64,000 bases of DNA, taken from contig NZ_JAJTSZ010000002.1 of the NCBI RefSeq assembly GCF_021440195.1, positions 1,054,001 to 1,118,000 on the forward strand, written 5' to 3'. Of the stretch, positions 44,025 through 53,675 are shown piece after piece. Under the pieces are notes generated by a model that worked only from the letters and a program-made list of their open reading frames with translations, was not told the origin of the DNA and searched no databases. Position 1 is the first letter of the stretch. Each line of letters begins with the position of its first letter. Both the position numbers and the translations under genes were made by a program. This DNA is from Dyadobacter sp. CY356 (lineage in GTDB: Bacteria > Bacteroidota > Bacteroidia > Cytophagales > Spirosomataceae).

Positions 44025-45884
44025 ATGACCAGAACGGAGAATCATCCTAATTACGGACTTACAAAATCAAGAGAAGAGGGATTTGTTGACAATGCAGACG
44101 CCCTTCCCCGGGCGGTTATACGTCCCAATGAATATATGTTATTGGATGGCGAATGGAAATTTTCACATGATTCTCTGGATAAGGGTTTGTCAGAAAGTTG
44201 GTTTGCAGGTCATCAATACGACCTGACAGCACATTGGCCGGGCAGTGTGGAACAGCATATAGCCAGCGCTTTAGAGTCGGAAAAACCATGGCAGGACAAG
44301 GTTGTGGTATGGTATGAGCGCGAATTTAATTTGCCGGATATTGAAGAAGAAAAGAAAGCAAACTCCCTGATTCAACTTTCTTTTGGTGCCTGCGGCTACG
44401 AAACCCAGGTCTGGCTCAACGGTTTTGAACTTACTACGATTGAAGGTGAACTCAAACATCTGGGTGAATACACGTCCTTTTCTTATGAGTTGGATGAACA
44501 TCTTCTCAGACCGGTTAACAGGATTACAGTCAGGATTGAAAGCTCAATGGACGCGGATATCACGCGTGGAAAGCAGGAATCCTATGTTTACAAGCGCGGC
44601 GGAATCTGGTATCAGACCTACACGGGAGCGGTACGAAGTATCTGGATTGAAACTGTGGAAAGAAACAGGCTTCGTTCCAGAGTCGGCGTTGTGAGCAGTG
44701 TGGAAGATAATCTGGTCCGGTTTAATCTTACAACACGTATCTCGGATCCTGGTTTTTACAAAATTCGAATAAAAGTTTTTGATGACAAAGCGGACAAAAC
44801 TACACCTGTGGCGGAAGATGAGTTTCCGTTGACATTGCAAACCGGACAAAAATCCCAGCGTGTAGTTTTACGGATTCCGGATGCAAAATTATGGTCAACC
44901 GAAGATCCTCATCAATACCGCCTGGTTGCTCAGTTGATTGATGAGAAGGACTATGCCGCTGAAATTGAAACAAAATTTGGACTGAGAAAAATTGAAGCCC
45001 GTGGATGCTGTCTGTATCTGAATAATAAACCCGTTTATCTGGATGGAATTTTGTATCAGCCGGGGGCATCAACCTATGAACAGATCAGGAAACATATGTA
45101 TGCGATGAAGGAGCTTGGCTGCAATCTGGTCAGAATTCATATCGCCGGAGTTGATCCAAGGATTTATAAACTTGCGGATCGAATCGGAATGTTACTTTGG
45201 GTTGAAGTCCCGAGTCCGCACCAATCCAGCCAGAAAAGCCGGACGAATCACCGAAACGAACTATTGCGAATGCTTGCTTTGGTCGGCACACATCCTTCGA
45301 TCATCATCTGGAGTCTTTATAATGAAGATTGGGGTGCACAGGATATTGCCACAAATCCGGAAACCAGGGAATATATTATTGAAACATACCATTTCATGCA
45401 ACTTGCTTATCCGCAGTTTCTGGTTGTTGACAACGATGGGTGGCAGCATATTTCATTTGAAGGCCGTTTGAAATCGGATTTATTATCCGCGCATTTATAT
45501 ACCTCAGACCTGCAAAGATGGCGTGAAGTTCTGGAAGAACTTTCGTCAGGTGAACTTGACCGGGTGGCTGCTTTTCCGCTGGTCGTTGGCGATCCGTTTT
45601 TCTATCGTAACCAGGTTCCGTTAATTGTAAGCGAATGGGGCGGTTTCGGTTTTGATAATTATGGTGGCCCGAAAGATGATGACGACCGAGCGGTTCTGAT
45701 CAAAAAATTCAAACAGGAATTAAGAAACAGATCTTTTGCCGGCGATATTTATACGCAGGCTACCAATATTGAAGACGAGAAAAATGGACTGTTGGACGCT
45801 GAAACAGGCAGTTTAAATGTTCCGGCAGGACTTCTAAATACTCAGGAAAATCAGATTGAATATCCTGGCAACAAATCACTTTGA
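44025..45884 (+). CDS. Glycoside hydrolase family 2 protein
   Basis: 619 residues. The sugar-binding N-terminal domain (YMLLDGEWKFSHDSLDKG, HWPGSVEQHI, VVWYEREFNLP) and immunoglobulin-like domain precede a TIM barrel. The acid/base is E434 in IIWSLYNEDWG; the nucleophile is E537 in LIVSEWGGFG. No signal peptide is visible, so the enzyme may act on imported sugars in the cytosol. The specificity is probably beta-glucuronidase or beta-galactosidase-like but cannot be fixed. A terminator follows. Confidence 0.9.
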   Translation: MTRTENHPNYGLTKSREEGFVDNADALPRAVIRPNEYMLLDGEWKFSHDSLDKGLSESWFAGHQYDLTAHWPGSVEQHIASALESEKPWQDKVVVWYEREFNLPDIEEEKKANSLIQLSFGACGYETQVWLNGFELTTIEGELKHLGEYTSFSYELDEHLLRPVNRITVRIESSMDADITRGKQESYVYKRGGIWYQTYTGAVRSIWIETVERNRLRSRVGVVSSVEDNLVRFNLTTRISDPGFYKIRIKVFDDKADKTTPVAEDEFPLTLQTGQKSQRVVLRIPDAKLWSTEDPHQYRLVAQLIDEKDYAAEIETKFGLRKIEARGCCLYLNNKPVYLDGILYQPGASTYEQIRKHMYAMKELGCNLVRIHIAGVDPRIYKLADRIGMLLWVEVPSPHQSSQKSRTNHRNELLRMLALVGTHPSIIIWSLYNEDWGAQDIATNPETREYIIETYHFMQLAYPQFLVVDNDGWQHISFEGRLKSDLLSAHLYTSDLQRWREVLEELSSGELDRVAAFPLVVGDPFFYRNQVPLIVSEWGGFGFDNYGGPKDDDDRAVLIKKFKQELRNRSFAGDIYTQATNIEDEKNGLLDAETGSLNVPAGLLNTQENQIEYPGNKSL

Positions 45885-45893
45885 ACTAAAACA

Positions 45894-45942
45894 GGAAAAC
45901 TGATCCATCCATTATTATTTTTAATTGATGGATCGGTTTTCC
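45894..45942. terminator. Bidirectional hairpin
   Basis: 16-bp stem GGAAAACTGATCCATC/GATGGATCGGTTTTCC (one G-U pair) between convergent genes. Confidence 0.75.
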
Positions 45943-45988
45943 TACGTTAGCTCATCTTTCAGTTTGGATAATAACCACGTAACTCATG

Positions 45989-46234
45989 TTATTTCAGTAA
46001 AGATTCCAGTCTTTGTGCAATAGCCTGCAATAAACCGGGACTTAGATTTTTATGGCCGATCTGATCCAGACCTACAATTGCGCGGTAATTCCGCTCTTCA
46101 TCAGGTTCGAAAAATACAGAAATATCTTCTATAAAAATTTCTATTTTGTGTTCATAACCGGTAAGAACAAGCCGGCCCTCAAATTCTCTGATTTCACCTT
46201 TGAATTCAACGTCAATCTCAAAAATATCTTCCAT
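45989..46234 (-). CDS. Small conserved-looking hypothetical protein
   Basis: 81 residues, acidic, beta-rich first half (FEIDVEFKGEIREFEGRLVLTGYEHKIEIFIEDISVFFEPDEERNYRAIV) and a C-terminal helix (PGLLQAIAQRLESLL). No signal peptide or membrane segment. It looks like a genuine small cytosolic protein; not assigned to a family. Confidence 0.6.
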   Translation of the reverse strand: MEDIFEIDVEFKGEIREFEGRLVLTGYEHKIEIFIEDISVFFEPDEERNYRAIVGLDQIGHKNLSPGLLQAIAQRLESLLK

Positions 46235-46497
46235 AACGAAACCGGAATTAATAAATGTAAATGTTTTCCGGTATGGTTAAAATTACGAATGATATGCGGA
46301 TTTTGATTAAACTGAGTTTCTTCTCACTCAATTTTATTAAGTATCTGCGTTAAAAAAATCATCGGAGAATTGATGACTCATCAACCAAACTATTTGATTT
46401 AAAAGATATTATAAATATATTCAGCGGTTACTTATAAAATACAATTCATCAATATTTTGTAAGTGAATTGATTTTACTCACATTAATTTTATCAGCC

Positions 46498-47346
46498 ATG
46501 AAGTACATTTATTGCCTATTATTTTTAGTGTCTTTCATTTCCTGCAAAAAAGAAGACGAACCAGCGCCTTCCAATATTTCTAAAAGGCAAGCTCCCTTTG
46601 GTGATAATATTGTTGATACACAACTTTCAAAGGTATTGTACAATGGAAATATGACGAGCGAATTTTTGTATGAAAATGGTTACCTGAGTGAGTATCGGGC
46701 TTATATCGTCACAAAGGATACTCCTCCCTACTTAAAAGGAACATTTAAACGTATCAGTGGAAAATTGGATAGCTACGAAATATTGAAGGCTAACAGAATA
46801 GTGTTTGAAAGCCATTATATTTCAAAGGACATGATCAAGCTGTATACCATGCAGTTCAATACGCCTGAAACTGACACAGTACAGAAAATCAGTGAAACGT
46901 GGTTTTACCAGCCGAAAGTAGCAGTGAAGAAATTTGTATATAACAAATCAGGATTTATCATTCAGGAAAGGTATACCGAAGGTTTAAACGAGCAATATCC
47001 GACGGTGATTAATTACACCAGAAATGCTCAGAATAATATTGAATCAAGCTGGCAGACAAGTGCACTTGAAACAGAAAAAAATAGCCAGTCACAATTTAAA
47101 TACGATACACATCCCAACCCGTTTTTCAAAATAGGCGTTGATCGGGGCGGCATGTTTTCTGTTCAGTCTTACAGTCCAAACAATATTATTGAAGAACGCT
47201 GGATCGTAAATAATACTTACAAAGTATTCAAAACTTACGACTACACTTATTTACAAAACGGTTATCCGGAAAAAGTCACAGTAAAGTCCTATGACGCCTC
47301 AGGATCAGTTTACGAAACCTATGCGTTGGATTTCATTTACAATTAA
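46498..47346 (+). CDS. Hypothetical lipoprotein
   Basis: About 282 residues from the ATG at 46498, which starts a lipoprotein signal (MKYIYCLLFLVSFISCKKE, lipid Cys-16); the upstream ATG at 46468 is less likely. The mature region contains YD/RHS-like short repeats (LSKVLYNGNMTSEFLYENGYLSEYRAY, KKFVYNKSGFIIQERYTEG, YTRNAQNNIESSWQTS), suggesting a beta-propeller or YD-like surface lipoprotein of unknown role. Confidence 0.7.
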   Translation: MKYIYCLLFLVSFISCKKEDEPAPSNISKRQAPFGDNIVDTQLSKVLYNGNMTSEFLYENGYLSEYRAYIVTKDTPPYLKGTFKRISGKLDSYEILKANRIVFESHYISKDMIKLYTMQFNTPETDTVQKISETWFYQPKVAVKKFVYNKSGFIIQERYTEGLNEQYPTVINYTRNAQNNIESSWQTSALETEKNSQSQFKYDTHPNPFFKIGVDRGGMFSVQSYSPNNIIEERWIVNNTYKVFKTYDYTYLQNGYPEKVTVKSYDASGSVYETYALDFIYN

Positions 47347-47360
47347 GTAAAAAAAATATT

Positions 47361-47389
47361 AACGGTACTGGTCATAAACCGGTACCGTT
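47361..47389. terminator. Hairpin overlapping the acetyltransferase stop codon
   Basis: 12-bp stem AACGGTACTGGT/ACCGGTACCGTT, loop of 5 nt, between the convergent lipoprotein and serine acetyltransferase genes; it covers the stop codon of the latter. Confidence 0.7.
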
Positions 47390-48217
47390 ATTTATTTCAG
47401 CAGGGATTTCTCTTGTAGTGATACGCAATTGATGCGTATTAAAAACCTGGGAATTTGGCTCGATGCTTTTGGTAAGAAAAACGCTGCCACCAATAATACT
47501 GTCTTTTCCAATCACGGTATCACCGCCAAGAATCGTCGTACGGGCATAAATAATTACGTTATCTTCAACTGTTGGATGTCTTTTAATATCAGCAAGATTT
47601 TTGGCAACCTGCAATGCACCTAACGTTACGCCCTGATAAATACTGACATTTTTACCTATAACCGTTGTTTCGCCAATCACAATACCTGTTCCGTGATCAA
47701 TCATAAACGGCACGCCAATTTTTGCATTGGGATGAATATCAACACCGGTTTTCCCATGTGCATATTCACTGACAATCCGCGGCAGAACGGGAATATCAAG
47801 CTGTGTTAACTTATGGGCAATACGATATACGGTGATGGCATAAAATCCCGGATAGGATACAATCACTTCATTTACGCTCGTCGCGGCCGGATCATATTCA
47901 TAAATCTTGCTCGCATCCAGTCGCAGATTCTGATAAATATTTTCCAGCGAATTATAAAAATCACTCACAACACCGACAATATCGAGCCCGGAAGGTTCAA
48001 GATAACTCAAAAGAATATTTTCAAGATCAATCTGGTTTTTCTTCAAAATTCCTTCATATGAGGACTTTTTCGGTAAGTGATTACTTGGAAAAAGAAACTG
48101 GACCAGATCGTTTAACCAGGCAATAGCGTCATGGGACGAAGGGGTTGCCTCCCACTCTGCGTTATGCGTTTCCCTTAAAAGACTGATCAGCGACTGCGTA
48201 TTTGTGTTGTTGCTCAT
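47372..48217 (-). CDS. cysE: Serine O-acetyltransferase
   Basis: About 281 residues from the ATG at 48217; an ATG at 48235 adds six. The N-terminal helical domain and the left-handed beta-helix (VDIHPNAKIGVPFMIDHGTGIVIGETTVIGKNVSIYQGVTLGALQ ... RHPTVEDNVIIYARTTILGGDTVIGKDSIIGG) define serine acetyltransferase, with DHGTG as the active-site His segment. It makes O-acetylserine for cysteine synthesis. Third gene after the family 2A encapsulin shell and desulfurase, 115 nt downstream, the neighbour expected for this nanocompartment type. Confidence 0.93.
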   Translation of the reverse strand: MSNNTNTQSLISLLRETHNAEWEATPSSHDAIAWLNDLVQFLFPSNHLPKKSSYEGILKKNQIDLENILLSYLEPSGLDIVGVVSDFYNSLENIYQNLRLDASKIYEYDPAATSVNEVIVSYPGFYAITVYRIAHKLTQLDIPVLPRIVSEYAHGKTGVDIHPNAKIGVPFMIDHGTGIVIGETTVIGKNVSIYQGVTLGALQVAKNLADIKRHPTVEDNVIIYARTTILGGDTVIGKDSIIGGSVFLTKSIEPNSQVFNTHQLRITTREIPAEINNGTGL

Positions 48218-48332
48218 GAATTTGGTAATATGCAAAACAGCTATCTGTGAATTCCCTCTGAATGCCGTGTTCGGTTAATTTAAAGGAAAATTACAAATAG
48301 CCGTCTGTCTGAAATAATTTTAGCGCAAAAAT

Positions 48333-50387
48333 TTATCTGCGGGCACCTCTGAGCCTGTACAATGTTTCAACCAGCACATCCACATCTGAGCAGGTATTGT
48401 AAAAAGCAAGCGATGGACGAACGGTCGTTTCCACACCAAATCTTCTTAAAATAGGCTGCGCACAATGATGCCCGGAGCGAACTGCAATTCCCTCATTGTT
48501 TAACGCTGCACCCACCTCTTCTGTTTTATAGCCCGCAAAAACAAAAGATAAAACAGATGCTTTGTCTGGCGCCGTACCGATCAAACGAAGGCCGGGAATA
48601 TCTTTCATCAGCTTCGTAGCATACACCAAAAGATAATGCTCATACTGGTGAATGACGTCAATCCCGATTTTATTGACATAGTCAATAGCTGCGCCAAGTC
48701 CGACGGCATCCGCGATGTTACCAGTTCCGGCCTCAAAACGGTTTGGCGCGTCGTGGAATTTTGTTTGTTCAAAAGTTACATCCTGAATCATATTTCCTCC
48801 ACCCTGCCATGGCTGGGTTTCGTTCAACAAATCCTCTTTTCCATAAAGCACGCCGATACCGGTCGGACCAAAAACCTTGTGACCTGAAAAAACAAACCAA
48901 TCACAATTCAAAGCGCGGACATCCGAACGCAAATGTGAAACCGACTGAGCGCCATCCACCAGTACCTTCGCACCGGCCTGATGCGCCATATCCACAATTT
49001 GTTTTGCCGGCGTAACCGTGCCCAACGCATTAGAGACTTGTGTAAAGGAAACCAGTTTTGTTTTTGGATTTAACAATTTCGCATATTCATCAAGCAAAAT
49101 CTGCCCGTCATCATCTACCGGTATTACCCTGATTTTCAAACCTTTTTTTGCTGCAAGCTGCTGCCAGGGAACGATATTCGCGTGATGTTCCAGATTGCTG
49201 ACTATGATCTCATCACCGGCATTCAGGTTTTGTTCACCCCAGGTTTTCGCAACCAGATTAATTGCTTCGGTAGCACCACGGACAAAAATAATTTCGTTGA
49301 CAGAACCCGCATTCAAGAAAACCTGAACTTTACTACGCGCACCTTCATAGGCATCCGTCGCACGTGCCGCCAGCTCATGCGCAGCGCGGTGAATGTTTGA
49401 ATTTTCGTGTTCGTAAAAATAAGTGATCCGGTCAATCACCGATTTTGGTTTCTGTGTGGTCGCTGCGTTATCCAGCCATATCAAAGGCCGGCCGTTAACA
49501 CGTTCCTGCAAAATTGGAAAATCCTTTTTTATGAGATTTACGTCAAACGGAGCATTTCCTGCACCATTTTGAATATGCGGAAAGGATTTGCCACTAAGCT
49601 GGGAGGTTGGATTCTGAATGACACCAAAAGGATCATTTCCCTTAAAGCCAGCTCCTTGTAAAAAATAATATTGCGCACCGCCAGTTCCAGGGATTTCAGG
49701 AATCTGAGGCGTGCTCTTAAAAGTATTAATGGTTGACCAGAGATTATCCAGGTTCGGCTCAAAGGCGGTGTCTGGCGAAAACGGAAATGCATCGGCATAA
49801 CCAGGCCCATTTTGAATAACCGAGGGTGAAACTCCACTTCCCGCAACAGAATGTGGTACTTGTCCCAAACCAACAGAAGATCCAACATTTGGATCAGGAA
49901 AGCTGGTTTGCGGATTTTCCAGATTCACAGCATTTCCCTGATGTGCGGCAGATGGTGAAATTCCACTCCCGGCAACAGAAGGTCGTTTATGATCCAGTCC
50001 CGGATAATCCGTTGTGCTCGTAATACTATTTGGGCCAGCCGGCTGAGCCAAACTCAACTCGCTTCCTGGCCGCAAAGCCGATGGAGAGGCTCCGAAACCC
50101 GGAACGGACGTTCTGTCGACTGGAAAATGCGGATCCGGCAAACTGGTCTGCGGATTGTTCACATTAAACCCTTCGCCTTTGGAGAATAACGACGGAAGCC
50201 TGTCGTGCACCAGGTTCAGTGATTTTTCAAGTCTCGGATGATCAGCAAGATCCGGGGAAAAACTGGCTTTTGGCATCTCATTGGGAAGCAATGAAAAAAG
50301 CTCATTTGCCAGTTTTTCCAGTTCCGTCACATCCGGCAAACCCGAAATATTTCCGTCGGCAGGAAATTGATTAGTATTTATACTCAT
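48333..50387 (-). CDS. Family 2A encapsulin cargo cysteine desulfurase (SufS-type) with long N-terminal extension
   Basis: 684 residues. Residues 281-684 are a complete class V aminotransferase/SufS core: PLP Lys-504 in SGHKVFGPTG, catalytic Cys-642 in RSGHHCAQPIL. It converts cysteine to alanine and enzyme-bound persulfide. Residues 1-280 are Pro/Ser/Gly/Asn-rich and predicted disordered; three related peptides (SVPGFGASPSALRPG at 94-108, SVAGSGISPSAAHQG at 137-151, SVAGSGVSPSVIQNG at 180-194) recur every 43 residues, and NPQTSLPDP/NPQTSFPDP recur at 78 and 158. In this family the extension targets the enzyme to the shell. The ATG lies inside the shell gene (17-nt overlap). Confidence 0.93.
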   Translation of the reverse strand: MSINTNQFPADGNISGLPDVTELEKLANELFSLLPNEMPKASFSPDLADHPRLEKSLNLVHDRLPSLFSKGEGFNVNNPQTSLPDPHFPVDRTSVPGFGASPSALRPGSELSLAQPAGPNSITSTTDYPGLDHKRPSVAGSGISPSAAHQGNAVNLENPQTSFPDPNVGSSVGLGQVPHSVAGSGVSPSVIQNGPGYADAFPFSPDTAFEPNLDNLWSTINTFKSTPQIPEIPGTGGAQYYFLQGAGFKGNDPFGVIQNPTSQLSGKSFPHIQNGAGNAPFDVNLIKKDFPILQERVNGRPLIWLDNAATTQKPKSVIDRITYFYEHENSNIHRAAHELAARATDAYEGARSKVQVFLNAGSVNEIIFVRGATEAINLVAKTWGEQNLNAGDEIIVSNLEHHANIVPWQQLAAKKGLKIRVIPVDDDGQILLDEYAKLLNPKTKLVSFTQVSNALGTVTPAKQIVDMAHQAGAKVLVDGAQSVSHLRSDVRALNCDWFVFSGHKVFGPTGIGVLYGKEDLLNETQPWQGGGNMIQDVTFEQTKFHDAPNRFEAGTGNIADAVGLGAAIDYVNKIGIDVIHQYEHYLLVYATKLMKDIPGLRLIGTAPDKASVLSFVFAGYKTEEVGAALNNEGIAVRSGHHCAQPILRRFGVETTVRPSLAFYNTCSDVDVLVETLYRLRGARR

Positions 50388-51291
50388 GATAGTTTCCTAT
50401 TTCTACGTCTTCAAGTACGGCAATCGCATCATCCACCAAAACCGCCAGTGAGCAGTAAAGAGAAACCAGATAAGACGCTATCGCTTTGTCGTTAATCCCC
50501 ATGAAGCGTACTGATAATCCGGGAGATTGTTCGCCCGGCAAACCTGGCTGATAAAGCCCGACAACGCCTTGGCGACTTTCGCCTGTACGAAGAAGTAAAA
50601 TTTTTGTCTTTCCGTTTTCGATCGGTAATTTATCAGATGGGAAAAGCGGGATACCTCTCCATGTAATAAATTGTGATCCGAAAAGAGAAACTGTTGGAGG
50701 TGGAACACCTTTGCGGGTACATTCACGGCCGAAGGCAGCAATTGCTTTTGGGTGAAGCAAAAAGAAACCCGGTTCTTTCCAAACTTTGGAAATCAGCTCA
50801 TCCAGATCATCCGGCGTTGGTGCTCCGTTTCTGGTTGAGATACGTTGTGAAGGTGCAATGCTCGACAATAAACCATATTCTTCGTTATTGATCAGCTCAC
50901 TTTCCTGACGCTCCTTTATACTTTCAATGGTTAAACGAAGCTGCTCACTGATCTGGTTGTAAGGCTTGCTGTATAAATCTGAAACGCGTGTGTGAACATC
51001 AAGAACCGTATTAACAGCATTCAGGTTATACTCACGTGGATTTTCGACATAGTCAATAAAAGTATGCGGAAGTTCGCGCTCATCGCGTCCCGAACAATCA
51101 ACTTCGGCTGTGCTGCCATCTTTTACTTTATTGAGACGATAAACTCCTGATTCAACAGGAATCCAGTTTAATAAATGAGTCAGCCAACGCGGGGTGATCG
51201 CTCCCATTTGAGGAACTGTACGCGTTGCGATGGCTAACTGCCTGGCTGCTACGTCGCCTAATGCAGTCTGCTTTTCGTTTAATTTTGGCAT
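50371..51291 (-). CDS. Family 2A encapsulin nanocompartment shell protein
   Basis: 306 residues, HK97-fold shell protein of the SrpI type. Recognised from the overall sequence (QTALGDVAARQLAIATRTVPQMGAITPRWLTHLLNWIPVESGVYRLNKV; FFLLHPKAIAAFGRECTRKGVPPPTVSLFGSQFITWRGIPLFPSDKLPI; LVSLYCSLAVLVDDAIAVLEDVEIGNYHEYKY). It has no cNMP-binding insertion, which places it in family 2A rather than 2B. Sixty copies are expected to self-assemble into a T=1 icosahedral shell enclosing the desulfurase encoded just downstream. In cyanobacteria the relative is induced by sulfur starvation. A candidate promoter lies at 51369-51402. Confidence 0.93.
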   Translation of the reverse strand: MPKLNEKQTALGDVAARQLAIATRTVPQMGAITPRWLTHLLNWIPVESGVYRLNKVKDGSTAEVDCSGRDERELPHTFIDYVENPREYNLNAVNTVLDVHTRVSDLYSKPYNQISEQLRLTIESIKERQESELINNEEYGLLSSIAPSQRISTRNGAPTPDDLDELISKVWKEPGFFLLHPKAIAAFGRECTRKGVPPPTVSLFGSQFITWRGIPLFPSDKLPIENGKTKILLLRTGESRQGVVGLYQPGLPGEQSPGLSVRFMGINDKAIASYLVSLYCSLAVLVDDAIAVLEDVEIGNYHEYKY

Positions 51292-51368
51292 TGTCTTGAA
51301 ATTTAAATGTAACGGGTAAATTTTCTAAACTGAGGTACTTTTACACAGGAAGTTAAAAAGTCGTATTA

Positions 51369-51402
51369 CAAACTTACAGCATTGAATTTATTACCATTCA
51401 AA
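51369..51402 (-). promoter_or_regulatory. Candidate Bacteroidota promoter of the encapsulin operon
   Basis: On the minus strand TTTG (51402-51399), a 22-nt spacer and TAAGTTTG (51376-51369) match the TTTG/TAnnTTTG consensus, giving a leader of roughly 70 nt before the ATG at 51291. The spacer is slightly longer than typical. Confidence 0.5.
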
Positions 51403-51633
51403 GAAGAATGCACCCTACCACCGCTACCAGAATACCACCAAACCGACTTTCCGTTTGACAGAATTTATTAAAACTATTTAATCTAAGTGAATCAGGATGT
51501 CAAAATTTAATTTTACCAAAAGCTTAAAAACGAAAGAAAAACTTTCTGATAATTCTATCGTCTTAGTAGATTTCATAACATTACAAATCCGGCAGATTAC
51601 CACAAACGTTTAACTTTATACGCATGACAAGTA

Positions 51634-52023
51634 TCACATTCGGGTCAGTAAGGTTCTGTTTAGGGCACTAATTCTAACACCTTTCAAATTTTTGATTTTT
51701 TCTTCAATATTAATATTACAATGGATTTCATAATGCTCGCCTATCCTTGTTTTAAACTCATTTATGGCCGAATAAAGCTGTTTTCTTGAAACGCCGCTAT
51801 ATTCCATTTGCAGAAGCTGCGCCTTATCCACTGTGGACTTTTTAAGTTTCCAATACTGCGGATGATTGCTCATGATCGAATCATGAAATGAAGTTTCATG
51901 TGTGTCTTTTATTAAAAATTCAAAATCGATCGTAACCTCATTACTGTTTTTTTGAAAATCTGCTTTTAGAATAATTTTGGCTTCTCTGCCCACTGTCAGT
52001 ATAAATCTCTTTTCGTAAATCAT
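51634..52023 (-). CDS. Hypothetical protein
   Basis: 129 residues, no signal peptide or membrane segment. Charged, alternating beta and helical patches (KRFILTVGREAKIILKADFQ; VTIDFEFLIKDTHE; YSAINEFKTRIGEHYEIHCNINIEEKIKN). An AAGGA sequence just before the ATG supports this start. No family recognised. Upstream of the encapsulin operon on the same strand, with a 340-nt gap. Confidence 0.55.
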   Translation of the reverse strand: MIYEKRFILTVGREAKIILKADFQKNSNEVTIDFEFLIKDTHETSFHDSIMSNHPQYWKLKKSTVDKAQLLQMEYSGVSRKQLYSAINEFKTRIGEHYEIHCNINIEEKIKNLKGVRISALNRTLLTRM

Positions 52024-52298
52024 TTTCCTTATTATTTAAATCTCATCTGTTATAAATCAATTTTAATCATTTCATTTTCAACAAAAACGTATTTGACTAA
52101 CAGAAGAAAACATTACAAATTATTAGTCTATCAGATTTATAGACAAATCAATGTGATTAACTTCAACTTTCAAAACATAGTTAGTAATATAGTTATAATT
52201 ACCTATAAAATAATTACAAACAGGTAAAGAATATAGTTACAAAGTAAGTTTTCTTACGGTTTTTGGAATGTATAATCCATATCAAACGATGCGCATTT

Positions 52299-53675
52299 TC
52301 ATGGCTTTTTGTCGTAGACAATATCCATTTCTGCCCCCTTATCGCCCTGGTCCTTCATCCAAGCGTATAGTTTTACTTTATATTTCTCAATAGTCTTTTG
52401 ATAAACAGGATCATTCGCCAGATTATTAAATTCCCAGGGATCTTTTACAGTATCATAAAATTCTATTGCAGGCCTTTTTACAAACCGGTTTGTAAGTTTT
52501 TCTGCCTGTGGATCTTTACCTGTTTCGGCCATCCACGAAAACCATACAGAATTTCGCTCTGTACTTTTCGGATTCATCATAAACCGGTTGTAATAATCTT
52601 TGTCGGAAGTCAGATTTAAGATGAGCTTATATTGCTTATCGCGAATACTGCGGATCGGATAAGGATTGCCTTCCGGAATGTTGTTATGGATGCTGTAAGC
52701 ATATTCCCTTGCCTCTTTTGTTTTTCCAAGAATTACAGGCAAAAAGCTTTTTCCATCCAGATTTGGAATCGCTTTCCCACCTGCGATATCGATCAGCGTT
52801 GGTGTTATGTCTTCATACTGAACCAATGCATTTGTTTCGGAAGCCGGTTTTACCTTTCCTGGCCAGGTCAAAAGCATAGAACTTTTTTGACCGGCATCCC
52901 AAAGATTCCATTTCGCGCCAGGAAATTGCGCACCCTGTTCACCTAGAAAAATTACGATCGTATTTTTGTCTTGTCCGGTCTCTTTCAGCAATTTTGTGAT
53001 ATCACCAACCTGGTTGTCAAGCCTTCTTACTTCGGCAAGATATTTAACAAATTGACTGCGTGTAATCTTTGTATCCACCCAGTTTTTTGGAAGTATTAAT
53101 TTATCCGCCTCAAATTCGGTCGTGTCACCAACCGTCCAGGGAGCATGCGGATTGATGCTCATTACAAAGAGACAATACGGTTTTTCATCCTGTGTGATAT
53201 ATTTTTTAACATCTTCAAGCTCATAATCATCGGTAGCGGCTACGCAATTCGGCTCAAAACCTTTTACAATTTCAAATGGAAAAACGGTTTTTGGCTTGGT
53301 CACATGATCTTTTCCCGTGAGGCCAACGCGATATCCAAGGTCAGCAAGATAATGTCCAACACTTTTCAGATTGTCATATACAGGTTTATGATTTTGAAAA
53401 GAACCATGTCTAACGGGATATAAACCTGTAAATAAGGAAGCACGCGTTGGGACGCACATGGCTTCCGAAGTATAGATATGATTAAATTTCAAACCATTTT
53501 TTGCCAGTGCGTCAATATTATTTGTTTTCAGATTCTGGCCGCCATAACAGCTCAATTGCTTACTATCCAGATCGTCTGCCATAATAATGATGATATTTGG
53601 TTTAGACCTACCTGACTGCGCGGATGCTTTACAAACAACGAAACAGATGACAAGTAATAGCAGATACTTATTCAT
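52299..53675 (-). CDS. Secreted sulfatase (arylsulfatase type)
   Basis: 458 residues. Signal peptide MNKYLLLLVICFVVCKASAQ. Metal ligands D34-D35 in IIIMADDLDS, and the formylglycine-generating motif C74-V-P-T-R followed by ASLFTG, are intact. DVKKYITQDEKPYCLFVMSINPHAPW and the FLGEQGAQFPGAKW segment fit the alkaline-phosphatase superfamily S1 sulfatases. It would need formylglycine maturation by an anaerobic or FGE-type enzyme elsewhere. Substrate is presumably a sulfated polysaccharide; specificity cannot be told. Confidence 0.9.
   Translation of the reverse strand: MNKYLLLLVICFVVCKASAQSGRSKPNIIIIMADDLDSKQLSCYGGQNLKTNNIDALAKNGLKFNHIYTSEAMCVPTRASLFTGLYPVRHGSFQNHKPVYDNLKSVGHYLADLGYRVGLTGKDHVTKPKTVFPFEIVKGFEPNCVAATDDYELEDVKKYITQDEKPYCLFVMSINPHAPWTVGDTTEFEADKLILPKNWVDTKITRSQFVKYLAEVRRLDNQVGDITKLLKETGQDKNTIVIFLGEQGAQFPGAKWNLWDAGQKSSMLLTWPGKVKPASETNALVQYEDITPTLIDIAGGKAIPNLDGKSFLPVILGKTKEAREYAYSIHNNIPEGNPYPIRSIRDKQYKLILNLTSDKDYYNRFMMNPKSTERNSVWFSWMAETGKDPQAEKLTNRFVKRPAIEFYDTVKDPWEFNNLANDPVYQKTIEKYKVKLYAWMKDQGDKGAEMDIVYDKKP

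Noticed and set aside
50371..51291. Shell protein as a prophage major capsid protein
   Set aside because: No phage genes nearby; the adjacent desulfurase and serine acetyltransferase are the known partners of family 2A encapsulins.
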